Positions 51,770-61,050 of a stretch of DNA of 64,000 nt are shown piece by piece. The translations under genes were made by a program, and so were the position numbers. Source of the DNA: Desulfolinea sp964487745 (GTDB lineage: Bacteria; Chloroflexota; Anaerolineae; Anaerolineales; Villigracilaceae); contig CAZASG010000007.1 of assembly GCA_964487745.1 (NCBI GenBank), positions 1-64,000 on the forward strand, in the 5' to 3' direction. Position 1 is the first letter of the stretch, and the number at the start of each line of letters is the position of its first letter. The notes under the pieces are model-generated. The model saw nothing but the letters and a program-made list of their open reading frames with translations. It was not told the DNA's origin and ran no database searches.

Positions 51770-52933
51770 CTAAACTCCACGCATTGTTTCTGTGGTTAAA
51801 AAATCAACAACTGCAATTAAGGCTTCTTCCTCGCTGGCACTCTTTTCAAGGGCTTCTTTATAAACTTGTACTTGACGGTCTGCGCTGGTGCCACGCTCTA
51901 AAATGGTCTTGATATGCTCGATCTCTGCGCGGCTGCCGAGTTCGTCTACAACATCGTCTACCAATTCGAGCATCTCCATTGCCAGGAATTTCATCGGGAC
52001 CTGTTCCTTAATACCGAAATCGATCAATTTTCCCTGAATACCATAACGCATGGCGCGCCATTTATTTTCCTGGATGTGGTGCTGGCGATAACGCCGCCAA
52101 CTCATATTGTTCTTTCGTAATTTGAGCAGTTTCGCTGCCAGAGCCTGGATCAGTGCGGCAATGGCAACTGCATCATCCAGGCTGGTGCAAATATCCGAAA
52201 CACGTATCTCCAATGTCCCAAATTTGGGATGAGGGCGCACATCCCACCAGATCTTTGTTGCATCTGGATTTCCTTCAACATCGATCGCCGAGCCTACTTG
52301 CCCCAGCGTGTTCACTAAGGTTTCATATTCTGAAAAAGACTCAAAATGTGCTGGAACACCCGTGCGAGGCAGCATCTCAAAAACAACGCTACGATAAGAT
52401 TTTAATCCCGTATTTCGTCCCTGCCAAAAAGGAGAACTGGTCGTGAGCGCCAAAATATGCGGCAGGAAATAGCGCATCTGGTTCATGATCTCGATCATCC
52501 GGTCACGATTTTCGGGGTTTTCCCCAAAGCCGATATGGATGTGCATGCCAAAAGTCAACAGGCGTTCTGCCACGCCGCGCATTTTATCGAGCACTTCGCG
52601 ATAGCGTTCACCGGCATTCACATCCTGATCTAGCCATGAAGCAAAAGGGTGGGTACTTGCTGCGGCGATTTTCATCCCGTTTTTCTCCGCGAGCGTCCCC
52701 ACCATTCTCCGCAGGCGAACGACCTCCTCGCGTAACTCTTTCACGTTTCGGCAAACTTGGCTGCCTACTTCGATCTGGCTCTGCATGAATTCCGGCTTCA
52801 ACTCCTCCTCGGGGAAGATCAACTTGCCATGCTCCAGCAACTTCTGAACATAGGAGTGAAGATCGCGTGTTTCGGGGTGAATGATCTGATATTCCTCCTC
52901 GATGCCAAGCGTCAGCGGGATGTCGTAGTACAT
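51770..52933 (-). CDS. YbdK-type carboxylate-amine ligase (GCS2 family)
   Basis: 387 residues of the glutamate-cysteine ligase type 2 family. Key segments are LTLGIEEEYQIIHPETRDL near 7-25, FGMHIHIGFGENPENRDRM near 124-142 and RPHPKFGTLEIRVSDICTSL near 233-252. Proteins of this group make gamma-glutamyl amides, sometimes weakly gamma-glutamylcysteine. I chose the start at 52933, preceded by GGAGGAGG at good distance; an in-frame ATG at 52981 would add 16 residues without a good RBS. It is first in the operon with the phosphoribosyltransferase and the Crp/Fnr regulator. Confidence 0.85.
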   Translation of the reverse strand: MYYDIPLTLGIEEEYQIIHPETRDLHSYVQKLLEHGKLIFPEEELKPEFMQSQIEVGSQVCRNVKELREEVVRLRRMVGTLAEKNGMKIAAASTHPFASWLDQDVNAGERYREVLDKMRGVAERLLTFGMHIHIGFGENPENRDRMIEIMNQMRYFLPHILALTTSSPFWQGRNTGLKSYRSVVFEMLPRTGVPAHFESFSEYETLVNTLGQVGSAIDVEGNPDATKIWWDVRPHPKFGTLEIRVSDICTSLDDAVAIAALIQALAAKLLKLRKNNMSWRRYRQHHIQENKWRAMRYGIQGKLIDFGIKEQVPMKFLAMEMLELVDDVVDELGSRAEIEHIKTILERGTSADRQVQVYKEALEKSASEEEALIAVVDFLTTETMRGV

Positions 52934-53040
52934 TGCGGCCTCCTCCGGAGATAGTTGGGGAATATTGTCCAAGTTTACCATTTCTTGGATGATTTTCTCC
53001 CGCTTCGCACGTGGAACTGGGCTTGCTTCCGCTATCTATG

Positions 53041-53095
53041 CTCTCCCCTAAACATTTCGAATTTGGGGAGATGCCCGAAGGGCAGAGGGGGCGGG
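53041..53095. repeat. Palindromic repeat, copy A (inverted relative to copy B)
   Basis: CTCCCCTAAACATTTCGAAT then TTGGGGAG form one stem; GCCCGAAGGGC forms another, followed by AGAGGGGGCGGG. Reverse-complemented, it aligns along almost its whole length with 54368-54418. Confidence 0.7.
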
Positions 53096-53219
53096 CGTCA
53101 CGTGACCCCAAATATGACCTCCAGCACTATGGAATATGACCCCCACTCCTCTATACTGCCATTGTTCATGCAACCTGGGAAAAAGATTCTACGTACATGG
53201 TTGCGAAAGAGAAAACAAC

Positions 53220-53309
53220 AAAAGTGCGTCGTGTTTCTGCGACAGACAAAGCCACACAACAAGACTCTCCCCCTTCGTGTGGTTTTTATGTGGAGCGCGA
53301 CGCACTTTT
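53220..53309 (+). promoter_or_regulatory. Nested hairpin leader of the second exporter
   Basis: Outer arms AAAAGTGCGTCGTG (53220-53233) and CGCGACGCACTTTT (53296-53309), one G-U pair; an inner stem pairs CCACAC (53252-53257) with GTGTGG (53277-53282). It ends about ten bases before the RBS CAGGAG. Possibly a regulatory leader or a terminator-like element. Confidence 0.5.
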
Positions 53310-53330
53310 AACAAAAACAGGAGATATTCC

Positions 53331-54365
53331 ATGAAACGCTTTGCCATTTTTTCAGCCATAATCCTAGCTGCCGCCCTTTTGAGCGCCTGTGGCGGTGTTG
53401 CCACTCCGGCAGCGGAAGAAACACCCCTCCCTCCGGTTACCGTTGACAGCGCCATCATTGCAGAAGGACGTTTGGAGCCGGTCCAGTATGCGGAGCCTGC
53501 CTTTTCTGCCGGTGGCGTCGTTGGTGACGTCCTCGTCGCTGAAGGTGATGATGTTGCTGAAGGTGATCTGATCGCACGTCTCGACAACACTGATGCCCTC
53601 GAGGCAGACCTTGCTCGTGCCGAAGCCGCTGTCCTGACCGAAGTTGCTGATGCTTATGAAGCTCTGCGCGTTGCCCAACAGCGCCTGGATAATTATTCCG
53701 TCCCCACAAAATTTGATGGTATGTCACCCTCTGAAGCTGCCGAAGCGATGAAGGTTAAAGTTGATGCCGCCCGCGAAGCCTATGAACCTTATCAGGGATA
53801 CGATAACCCACGCGGATATGTCAAAGACTTGAAAGAAGATCTGGATAATGCCTGGGCAGACTATAACCGGGCGTTGGAATGGATGAGCCGCGAAGCTTCT
53901 TTGGATGCCGCCAAGATCCGTTTAGCACAGGCACAGGCAGATTATGCTAGCCTTCAGGCAGGTGATGTGAGTGCAGTTCAGGGCAGTTTGGCTGCTGCGC
54001 AGGTTGCGTTATCCAATGCCGAACTGCGCTCCCCGATTGGGGGCACGGTAGCAAACCTGAGCGTCAAAGTGGGCGAAGCGGTCAATATGGGGCAGTCGGC
54101 TGCCACCGTTGCTGATTTCTCCAATTGGCTGGTCAAGACCACCGATCTGACTGAATTGGATGTGGTCAATATCGCTGAAGGTCAAGTGGTCACGGTAACG
54201 CTGGATGCGCTGCCCGACACCCCTTTGAGCGGGACAGTGCTTTCCATCGGGCAGTCTTATTCACAGAGTCAGGGCGATGTTGTTTATGAAGTTACGATCT
54301 CTCTTGATGAGACCCATCCTGCCATGCGCTGGGGGATGACTGCCTTGGTTGAGTTTGTGGAGTAA
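53331..54365 (+). CDS. HlyD/MacA-like adaptor lipoprotein, second exporter
   Basis: 344 residues with signal peptide and lipobox LSAC (Cys20). The first lipoyl half is VVGDVLVAEGDDVAEGDLIA near 62-81, a shorter coiled coil spans about 85-220, the second half is LRSPIGGTVANLSVKVGEAV near 229-248, and the barrel ends RWGMTALVEFVE. It parallels the first adaptor (16502-17668), sharing the WxxxTxDLTELxVV and GDVVYxVTI segments, but with a shorter coil. I used ATG 53331 with CAGGAG upstream. It is flanked by inverted copies of one repeat. Confidence 0.88.
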   Translation: MKRFAIFSAIILAAALLSACGGVATPAAEETPLPPVTVDSAIIAEGRLEPVQYAEPAFSAGGVVGDVLVAEGDDVAEGDLIARLDNTDALEADLARAEAAVLTEVADAYEALRVAQQRLDNYSVPTKFDGMSPSEAAEAMKVKVDAAREAYEPYQGYDNPRGYVKDLKEDLDNAWADYNRALEWMSREASLDAAKIRLAQAQADYASLQAGDVSAVQGSLAAAQVALSNAELRSPIGGTVANLSVKVGEAVNMGQSAATVADFSNWLVKTTDLTELDVVNIAEGQVVTVTLDALPDTPLSGTVLSIGQSYSQSQGDVVYEVTISLDETHPAMRWGMTALVEFVE

Positions 54366-54367
54366 CC

Positions 54368-54418
54368 CTACCCCTCTGCCCTGACGGGCATCCCTCCAAA
54401 TATGAAATGTTTTGGGGG
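54368..54418. repeat. Palindromic repeat, copy B
   Basis: CCCCTCTGCCCT, GA, CGGGCATCCCTCCAAAT, AT, GAAATGTTTTGGGGG: the reverse complement of copy A with few changes. It lies between the adaptor gene and the ATPase gene. Confidence 0.7.
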
Positions 54419-54443
54419 AACGAGGGAGCTCGGAGAAAATCTT

Positions 54444-55193
54444 ATGCTTACCTTACCTTTTACAAAAAACGGCAAGAAGCCAGTCGAATCGAATGACTAT
54501 CCTCTCATCTCTCTGCGAGGTGTGGACAAACTCTACAAAACCGCCGTGGGCGACTTTCCCGCTCTGGTCGATGTTGATCTGGACATCAAAGCTGGCGAGT
54601 TCGTCAGTGTGATCGGGAAATCGGGCAGCGGCAAGACCACACTCCTGAATATGGTCACCGGTATTGACCGTCCCTCCGAAGGGGAAGTCTGGGTGAACGG
54701 AACCGCTGTTCACGAGTTGGGCGAGAATAAAATGGCGCGCTGGCGCGGCATCAATTTGGGGATTGTTTTCCAATTTTTCCAATTGCTACCCATGCTCTCC
54801 GTAGTTGAAAACGTCATGCTGCCAATGGATTTTTGCAAGACCTTCCCGAAGAACGAACGCAAAGATCGTGCTTTGACATTGCTCGATCAAATGGAATTAG
54901 CTGACCATGCCTTCAAGCTCCCTTCCGGTCTCTCTGGTGGTCAGCAGCAGCGTGTTGCCATTGCTCGTGGACTGGCGAATGATCCCCCTGTCATCATCGC
55001 AGATGAACCGACCGGCAACCTCGACTCGAAAACCGCTGAACGTGTCTTCGAAATGTTTAATGGGCTTGTTGCACAAGGTAAAACCATCATCATCGTCACA
55101 CACGATAATGAGATGGCGAAGCGGGCTACTCGCGTTGCGACTATTGCTGATGGTGTGATCGAAAGTGACAAACTCAACGGAGTTCACGCATGA
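54444..55193 (+). CDS. LolD/MacB-type ABC exporter ATPase, second exporter
   Basis: 249 residues: Walker A GKSGSGKTTLLNMVTG near 58-73, signature LSGGQQQRVAIARGLANDPP near 162-181, Walker B VIIADEPTGNLDSKT near 182-196 and switch VTHDNEMAKRA. The signature is canonical, unlike that of the fused ATPase at 12809. ATG 54444 has CGGAG at 54431-54435; the in-frame extension to 54402 reads through repeat copy B. The stop overlaps the permease start (ATGA). Confidence 0.92.
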   Translation: MLTLPFTKNGKKPVESNDYPLISLRGVDKLYKTAVGDFPALVDVDLDIKAGEFVSVIGKSGSGKTTLLNMVTGIDRPSEGEVWVNGTAVHELGENKMARWRGINLGIVFQFFQLLPMLSVVENVMLPMDFCKTFPKNERKDRALTLLDQMELADHAFKLPSGLSGGQQQRVAIARGLANDPPVIIADEPTGNLDSKTAERVFEMFNGLVAQGKTIIIVTHDNEMAKRATRVATIADGVIESDKLNGVHA

Positions 55194-57583
55194 GTAGCCG
55201 CTGGAAAAAAGTGTGGGCAGATTTTTGGGCAAATAAAACCCGCACCTTTTTGATGATCCTGACCATTATTGCAGGCACTTTTGCAGTGGGGTTGAATGCT
55301 AATATCGGTTTGCAAATGAATCGCGATATGGATGCAGACTTCCTCTCCGCAAATCCCTCTGAAGCCACGCTTTATGTCTCGCCCGCAGATGATGATATGC
55401 TCGAGATTCTGCGTGATATTCCGGGTGTTGGCGAAATTGAAGGACGCAGTGATGTCACTGCTCAGCTTGTACAGGAAGACGGAAAAAAGATCGCCATCAG
55501 TTTTGACGGGATCGAAGATCCCGCTGAAGTACGTGTCAATATCCTTAAACCCGATGACCCCAGTACCACAGCCCTGCCGACTCTTGGCGATAAGGAAGTG
55601 CTCCTTGACCGAAATATCAAAAATCTTGGCTATGAGGTTGGCGATCTGATCGATATTGAACTCAGCAATGGCAAGATGCGCCAATTGCGCGTAGCGGGTT
55701 ACGTCCACGATGTAGTCACCATCCCCTATGCCATGATGGGCTCGATAACCGCTTATGTCACGCCCGATACCCTCGAGTGGATGGGCGGCACCTCGCAATA
55801 TTATTCCAAGATCAATATTAGTGTGGCAGAGAACCCCACCGATCAGCAGCATGTTTCTGATGTAGCCCAAGCTGTCTCTGAGCGTTTTGAAAAGAGTGGC
55901 GGCATCGTCTACTTCACCTTTATCTTTAACCCGGGCCATCATTTTGCCTGGGATGTTACCCAGGGCGTTATTGTGGTGCTGGGCGTGCTCGGCTGGCTGA
56001 CCGTCGCTCTGAGCGCTTTTCTCGTCGTCAACACCATCGTCTCACTCATGGCGCAGCATAGCAAGCAGATCGGCATCATGAAAGCTATCGGCGGGCAAAC
56101 GCGCCAGATCATGGCGATGTATATCGTCCTGATCCTTTCCTTTGGTTTTGCCGCTTTTCTGATTTCGGTACCGCTCTCGTCCTTTTTGGCGGGTATCGTC
56201 CTTGAAGGTATGGCGGGCTGGCTCAACTTCGATGTGGGCGCATTCACCATCTTCCCGCAAACCGTGATTCAGCAGGCAGCCGTGGCTTTCGTGATTCCGC
56301 TCCTCGCTGCCCTTTTCCCGATGTGGAACACGGTGCGCACTACCGTTCGAGAAGCGTTGAGCGACTACGGGTTGGGGAATTCGGGCGTGAAGCAAACCTC
56401 CAAGCAGGTCAAAGATTCGAGCCTCATCTCACGCCCGGTGCGGATATCGATCCGCAACACTTTCCGTCGCAAAATGCGCCTCGCGCTTACCCTGTCCACA
56501 TTGGTTTTGGCGGGCGCCATCTTCGTCGCCGTTATGAATCTTTTTGGCACTTTTGAACAGACCATGCGAGATGTGGAAAAATACTTCCTTGCCGATATCA
56601 ACATCGCCTTCGACCGTGCCTATCGTTATGAAAAAGTGGCCGGGATCGTGGAATCGGTGCCCGGCGTGGAGCGTGCGGAAGGCTGGATGATGCTCGGCGG
56701 CGAGATCATCTCGGCGGACGAGGCGACCGCCAATGAGCTTGCTCTCGTTGCCCCGCCAGCGGATTCGACCCTGATCGAACCCATCCTGACCCAGGGACGA
56801 TGGCTGGTACCCGGCGATGAGAATGCGGTCGTGATCGGTAATCATCTCCTCAGCGTACGCCCTGATTTAAAAGTTGGCGATACCATCAAGATGAACATCC
56901 TCGACCGCGAATCGGAGTGGCAGGTCGTTGGCATCTACAATATCCCCGGTAACGTTGTGCCGCCTTTGGTTTATGTCAATTACGATTATGTGAGTCGTTT
57001 GGTCAATATGCCTGGGCAGGTTTTCTCCCTGCGTATCATCACCGAGACGCATGATGCAGCAGCTGTAGCTGCCATTGGACAGACCTTGCAACGTTTGATG
57101 GATGAGAATAATATTCAGATTGGTGATGTGCAATTGGCGGCCGAATGGCGTTTGCAGCAAACCCAACAGACCGATGTGTTGGTCTATTTCATGCTGGTGA
57201 TGGCGATCCTGACGGCTATCGTGGGTGGCTTGGGATTGATGAGCACGATGAGCATCAACACCCTTGAACGCACCCGCGAGATTGGCGTAATGCGTGCTAT
57301 TGGTGCCTCGAACTTCGACATTCAAAAGATCGTCCTCGTGGAGGGGCTCTTCATTGGCTTGCTCAGCTGGGGAGCTGGAGTGTTGCTCTCTGCCCCGATC
57401 ACCTCCGCTCTGGTTTACGGCGTGGGTGTGGCGATCTTCAAATCTCCGCTAACATTTACCTTTGGCGTTGAAGGGATCATGATCTGGCTTGTCATCACAC
57501 TGGTCTTGGCGATCTTGGCAAGCGCTCTTCCTGCATGTAGAGCATCTCGATTAACCGTAAGAGATACGCTGGCGTATGAATAG
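55190..57583 (+). CDS. FtsX/MacB-like ABC exporter permease, second exporter
   Basis: 797-residue double-domain permease with the same layout as 14028-16466: an initial helix near 20-40 (FLMILTIIAGTFAVGLNANI), an extracytoplasmic domain, an FtsX block near 250-390 (LGWLTVALSAFLVVNTIVSL), a second start helix near 425-445, a second extracytoplasmic domain and a final FtsX block near 665-790 ending LTVRDTLAYE. The two exporters are thus paralogous, but this one has a single ATPase and gene order adaptor-ATPase-permease. A terminator follows. Confidence 0.9.
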   Translation: MSSRWKKVWADFWANKTRTFLMILTIIAGTFAVGLNANIGLQMNRDMDADFLSANPSEATLYVSPADDDMLEILRDIPGVGEIEGRSDVTAQLVQEDGKKIAISFDGIEDPAEVRVNILKPDDPSTTALPTLGDKEVLLDRNIKNLGYEVGDLIDIELSNGKMRQLRVAGYVHDVVTIPYAMMGSITAYVTPDTLEWMGGTSQYYSKINISVAENPTDQQHVSDVAQAVSERFEKSGGIVYFTFIFNPGHHFAWDVTQGVIVVLGVLGWLTVALSAFLVVNTIVSLMAQHSKQIGIMKAIGGQTRQIMAMYIVLILSFGFAAFLISVPLSSFLAGIVLEGMAGWLNFDVGAFTIFPQTVIQQAAVAFVIPLLAALFPMWNTVRTTVREALSDYGLGNSGVKQTSKQVKDSSLISRPVRISIRNTFRRKMRLALTLSTLVLAGAIFVAVMNLFGTFEQTMRDVEKYFLADINIAFDRAYRYEKVAGIVESVPGVERAEGWMMLGGEIISADEATANELALVAPPADSTLIEPILTQGRWLVPGDENAVVIGNHLLSVRPDLKVGDTIKMNILDRESEWQVVGIYNIPGNVVPPLVYVNYDYVSRLVNMPGQVFSLRIITETHDAAAVAAIGQTLQRLMDENNIQIGDVQLAAEWRLQQTQQTDVLVYFMLVMAILTAIVGGLGLMSTMSINTLERTREIGVMRAIGASNFDIQKIVLVEGLFIGLLSWGAGVLLSAPITSALVYGVGVAIFKSPLTFTFGVEGIMIWLVITLVLAILASALPACRASRLTVRDTLAYE

Positions 57584-57613
57584 CAAGTAGCATTTGAATT
57601 CGGATTCTTTTTC

Positions 57614-57649
57614 AGAAGCTCTCAAGATCATTGAGGGCTTCTCTTTTTA
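57614..57649 (+). terminator. Rho-independent terminator of the second exporter
   Basis: Twelve-bp stem with one G-U pair (57614-57625 with 57631-57642), a 5-base loop and a CTTTTTAA tail. Confidence 0.85.
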
Positions 57650-57715
57650 AGATAATGTTTATCTGAATAGAGGAAATGTTGAGTATAATGTCGGCATTTA
57701 CTTTGGAGCCAAAGG

Positions 57716-60700
57716 GTGCTTGGCTCTTCTTTCCTGAGTATGAGGCTTCTTGTGGTTGATAAGATTTCGAAAAACCCCGAAACAATTCCTCCTAAGCAGA
57801 AACTTTCAGCACAACTTGATTTGCTCCATTCGTGGCGTCAGACAGCATTGAATTGGGTTTTACGAGCTGTATTTGTTTTTGCTACACCTGTACTCATTCT
57901 TGGAGTTACTAACATAATACAGGATTATCACCAAGGATATCCTCTTGCTCAAGCAATTGGCTTGGGGGTACTTTACTTGGTCGTTTATATTTTGACGACA
58001 TTAATAACTTTTGTGCCTCGCTTCAAGTTTCATTTTCGTGTGGGTAGCCTGATCTTTATTCTATTCAGCATCGGATTGGCCGATCTTACTGCGGGGGGAT
58101 TAAGTAGCGACGGTTTGTTAATCATTTTTGCAGCTATTTCTCTTTCTGCAATTTTCTATGATCTTCGAAAAACACTAATTGTGCAGATTGCAGGAATGAT
58201 AATTGTTGGAGTTATTGCCTGGTTGCTTGTCTCTGAGATACTGATTATTAAGCCTGAACTGCAAGTAAATTCTGCTAATTTAGCATCCTGGGTAGTACGT
58301 GGGGTAGTCCTTGCTCTTCTTAGTACTGCTCTGGTGCTTGCAACAACCTACCTTGTTACTAGCCTTGAACGGAGTCTTTTTTCCCTTCAAAAACAAACAA
58401 ATCATTTAGCATTTTTAAACGAGATTGCTCTGGATATCAGTTCGCATAAAAATATGGATGAATTATTAGAACTGATTGTGATGTATGCGGCTGGTTTATT
58501 GCAAACAGATGGGAGTTTGATTTATCTTCTTACAGATAATGAGGAAACCCTTAAAATGGTAAGTGTTTTTGGCGAAGGGAAGAAGTATTTTTCTAGCCAA
58601 TTAAATTGTAATGAAGGAATGGCTGGTCGTGTTCTGGAAAGCATGAAGCCATTGGTTGTTAGAGAATATGATCACTGGGAAGGAAAATCTGCTACCGTGC
58701 AGGCAGGAGTATTGGGAAGTATTGCTCAGGTTCCTATCTTGCTCGTGGATAAAGTAATAGGAATACTGGGATGTTATACACTTGTTGATCAGGTTCGTGA
58801 TTTTGCTCAGGACGATATCAATCTATTACAAGGGTTAGCTCGCCAGGCTGCTGTTGCTATTGATAATATCAATTTGGTTGAATCTGCTCGACAAGCAGAA
58901 GAAAGACTAGAAGTGGTTGTACAGGCAGCCCCCAGTGCAATTATCTCCGCTAATTTAGATCAGCAAATTGTTATGTTCAACAAGGCTGCTGAAGATATGT
59001 TTGGATATTCAGTAGATGAAATTGTTGGCGAAAATATTGATTTGTTAATCCCCGAAGAATTTCGTCATTCCCACTTTCAATATGTAGATGAGTTTGCCAA
59101 AAAAGGATCGAACGAGTATTCAGCCCTCATCGCCCGTGAACTAGTTGGGCGCCGTTCCGATGGGAGCAATTTCCCGATTGAAGTCTCTGTTTCCAAGGTA
59201 GATAGCAAAGGGAAAATGATCTTGACTCTGATAATGCAAGATATAACGCTCCGTAAAGAGACAGAAAATGCCTTACGTAGTAGCGAGCGGCGCACTGCTA
59301 TTCTATTAAATTTGTCAAAAGCTTTAGAGATATCTCAAACCTATGAACAGATCCTTCAAGCATCATTGGACATAATAGAAGATGTTTTAGGCTACCGAAA
59401 TATATGGTTTTATCTTTATTCTGAAGGTAGAACTACAGCGCATTTAGTTGGAATTGCGGGTTGGAAAGCAGATCAGATCAGAAGAGATGCGCCAATATTG
59501 AAGATCAAAGGCGATTCTTTTTTAGAAGAAATTGCAAAAGGTGATGCACCAATTGTTATTGAAGATGCGCGAATTGATCCGCGTACAAATAAGGATGCCG
59601 TTGCATATTTCGAGAATATCTCTTTGGTTCATGTTCCCACATATTTGCTAGATCGACATTTAGGTGTCCTTGCTATGGGGAGCTTCAAGGATGAAGAGCC
59701 CTATGTTCCTACAACGGCCGAGTTAGATTTTCTTTCGGCAATGGCAAGCCATATAGCGATCTCGATAGATCGGATTACGCAAGCTGATGAACGTGCACGC
59801 GCAGAAGCGGAGATTATCAGGAACAATCAAAATCAGAAGATCATCAATACCCTGTTGCAACTGGCGTTGCAGAATATTTCCCTAACTGAAAAACTGGAGC
59901 ATGCTCTGGAAATCATTTTGTCCACGCCTTGGTTTTCCATCCTGCCGAAAAGTGCAATTTTCTTGGCAGACAAAGAAGATCGCACCCTGAAAATGATCGC
60001 CCATAACAACCTGGGTAAAAGTTTACAAATAGCTTGTGCAATTGTTAAGCCAGGGATATGTCTATGTGGTAAAGCCGCAGAAAGTCAGGAACTTCTTTTT
60101 TTTGAATCAGGAAGTCCGCATCATGAAACCCATGTGGGCGAAATTGAAGAACATAGCCACTACAATGTACCTATCTCCTTGGGGAAACGTTTGTTAGGAC
60201 TTTTTGTTCTTTACCTTCCAAAAGAACATTTTCCTGATGAAAAAGAAATTGAATTTCTAAGAACTGTTGCGAATACCTTGGCCGGATTGATCGATCGGGC
60301 AAAAGCTCAGAACAAGATCAATAGCATGAACGCAGATTTGATCCTGGCATATGACTCAACCTTGGAAGGCTGGGCAAAGGCTCTTGATCTGCGTGATAAA
60401 GAAACCGGTGATCATACCTTGCGGGTTGCTGAGTTGACGATTGATCTGGCGCGATCAATGGGAACACCGAATGATGATCTTATTCATATTTGGCGTGGAG
60501 CGCTCTTGCACGATATTGGGAAGATGAGTATCCCTGATAGAACGCTCAAGAAAGCAGATAGTCTGACTGCAAAAGAGTGGGAAACTATGCGTCAGCACCC
60601 ACAAAATGCCTACGATATGCTTTCGTCCATCCCCTATCTTGAAAAGGCGCTGGATATCCCTTACTGTCATCACGAAAAATGGGATGGCAGCGGATATCCG

Positions 60701-60901
60701 CGCGGGTTGAAAGGGGAGGATATCCCGCTTGCAGCACGTATCTTTAGTGTGGTCGATGTTTGGGATGCGCTTCGCTCGGATCGCCCTTATCGTTTGGCTT
60801 GGGATGATGAAAAAGTTGTTAGGTACATTCGAGAGAGAGCCGGGGTTGAATTTGACCCCCAAGTTGTGGATGCCTTTTTTGAACTGATTGGCAGGCGATG
60901 A
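57716..60901 (+). CDS. Membrane GAF-PAS-GAF-GAF-HD-GYP sensor phosphodiesterase
   Basis: 1061 residues. The N-terminal region has about six membrane helices (40-225), followed by a GAF domain (about 245-390), a PAS domain (about 400-520, VVQAAPSAIISANLDQQIVM), two more GAF-like domains (about 535-685 and 715-865) and a C-terminal HD-GYP domain. The HD-GYP motifs are intact: LLHDIGKMSIPD near 936-947 and HHEKWDGSGYPRG near 983-995. It should hydrolyse cyclic di-GMP in response to several signals. GTG 57716 has GGAG at 57705-57708; ATG 57740 lacks an RBS. There is no receiver or kinase domain. Confidence 0.9.
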   Translation: MLGSSFLSMRLLVVDKISKNPETIPPKQKLSAQLDLLHSWRQTALNWVLRAVFVFATPVLILGVTNIIQDYHQGYPLAQAIGLGVLYLVVYILTTLITFVPRFKFHFRVGSLIFILFSIGLADLTAGGLSSDGLLIIFAAISLSAIFYDLRKTLIVQIAGMIIVGVIAWLLVSEILIIKPELQVNSANLASWVVRGVVLALLSTALVLATTYLVTSLERSLFSLQKQTNHLAFLNEIALDISSHKNMDELLELIVMYAAGLLQTDGSLIYLLTDNEETLKMVSVFGEGKKYFSSQLNCNEGMAGRVLESMKPLVVREYDHWEGKSATVQAGVLGSIAQVPILLVDKVIGILGCYTLVDQVRDFAQDDINLLQGLARQAAVAIDNINLVESARQAEERLEVVVQAAPSAIISANLDQQIVMFNKAAEDMFGYSVDEIVGENIDLLIPEEFRHSHFQYVDEFAKKGSNEYSALIARELVGRRSDGSNFPIEVSVSKVDSKGKMILTLIMQDITLRKETENALRSSERRTAILLNLSKALEISQTYEQILQASLDIIEDVLGYRNIWFYLYSEGRTTAHLVGIAGWKADQIRRDAPILKIKGDSFLEEIAKGDAPIVIEDARIDPRTNKDAVAYFENISLVHVPTYLLDRHLGVLAMGSFKDEEPYVPTTAELDFLSAMASHIAISIDRITQADERARAEAEIIRNNQNQKIINTLLQLALQNISLTEKLEHALEIILSTPWFSILPKSAIFLADKEDRTLKMIAHNNLGKSLQIACAIVKPGICLCGKAAESQELLFFESGSPHHETHVGEIEEHSHYNVPISLGKRLLGLFVLYLPKEHFPDEKEIEFLRTVANTLAGLIDRAKAQNKINSMNADLILAYDSTLEGWAKALDLRDKETGDHTLRVAELTIDLARSMGTPNDDLIHIWRGALLHDIGKMSIPDRTLKKADSLTAKEWETMRQHPQNAYDMLSSIPYLEKALDIPYCHHEKWDGSGYPRGLKGEDIPLAARIFSVVDVWDALRSDRPYRLAWDDEKVVRYIRERAGVEFDPQVVDAFFELIGRR

Positions 60902-61050
60902 TTTTCTCACCAATTTCTTTTCAAATTTGATAGATTGACGCCCTCTATAGGTAAAAAAGCGAACCCTAAGCTTGTTTAATCCCTCCCCTTTGTCATAATA
61001 AGTCATATAAGTGATTTTTATGGTCGATAATACGATTGGAGGGTCTTACT

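Larger units (their letters stand above)
52934..53330. other. Divergent intergenic region before the second exporter
   Basis: It contains the RBS of the YbdK-type gene, a palindromic repeat (53041-53095), two near copies of AATATGACC (53111-53119 and 53133-53141), a TATACT (53152-53157) without a clear -35, and the structured leader at 53220-53309. Confidence 0.5.

Noticed and set aside
53136..53330. 65-codon N-terminal extension of the second adaptor
   Set aside because: It would bury the lipoprotein signal peptide that begins at 53331 and covers the hairpin leader.
54402..54443. Upstream in-frame start for the second exporter ATPase
   Set aside because: The extension is encoded by repeat copy B and has no RBS; ATG 54444 has a good one.
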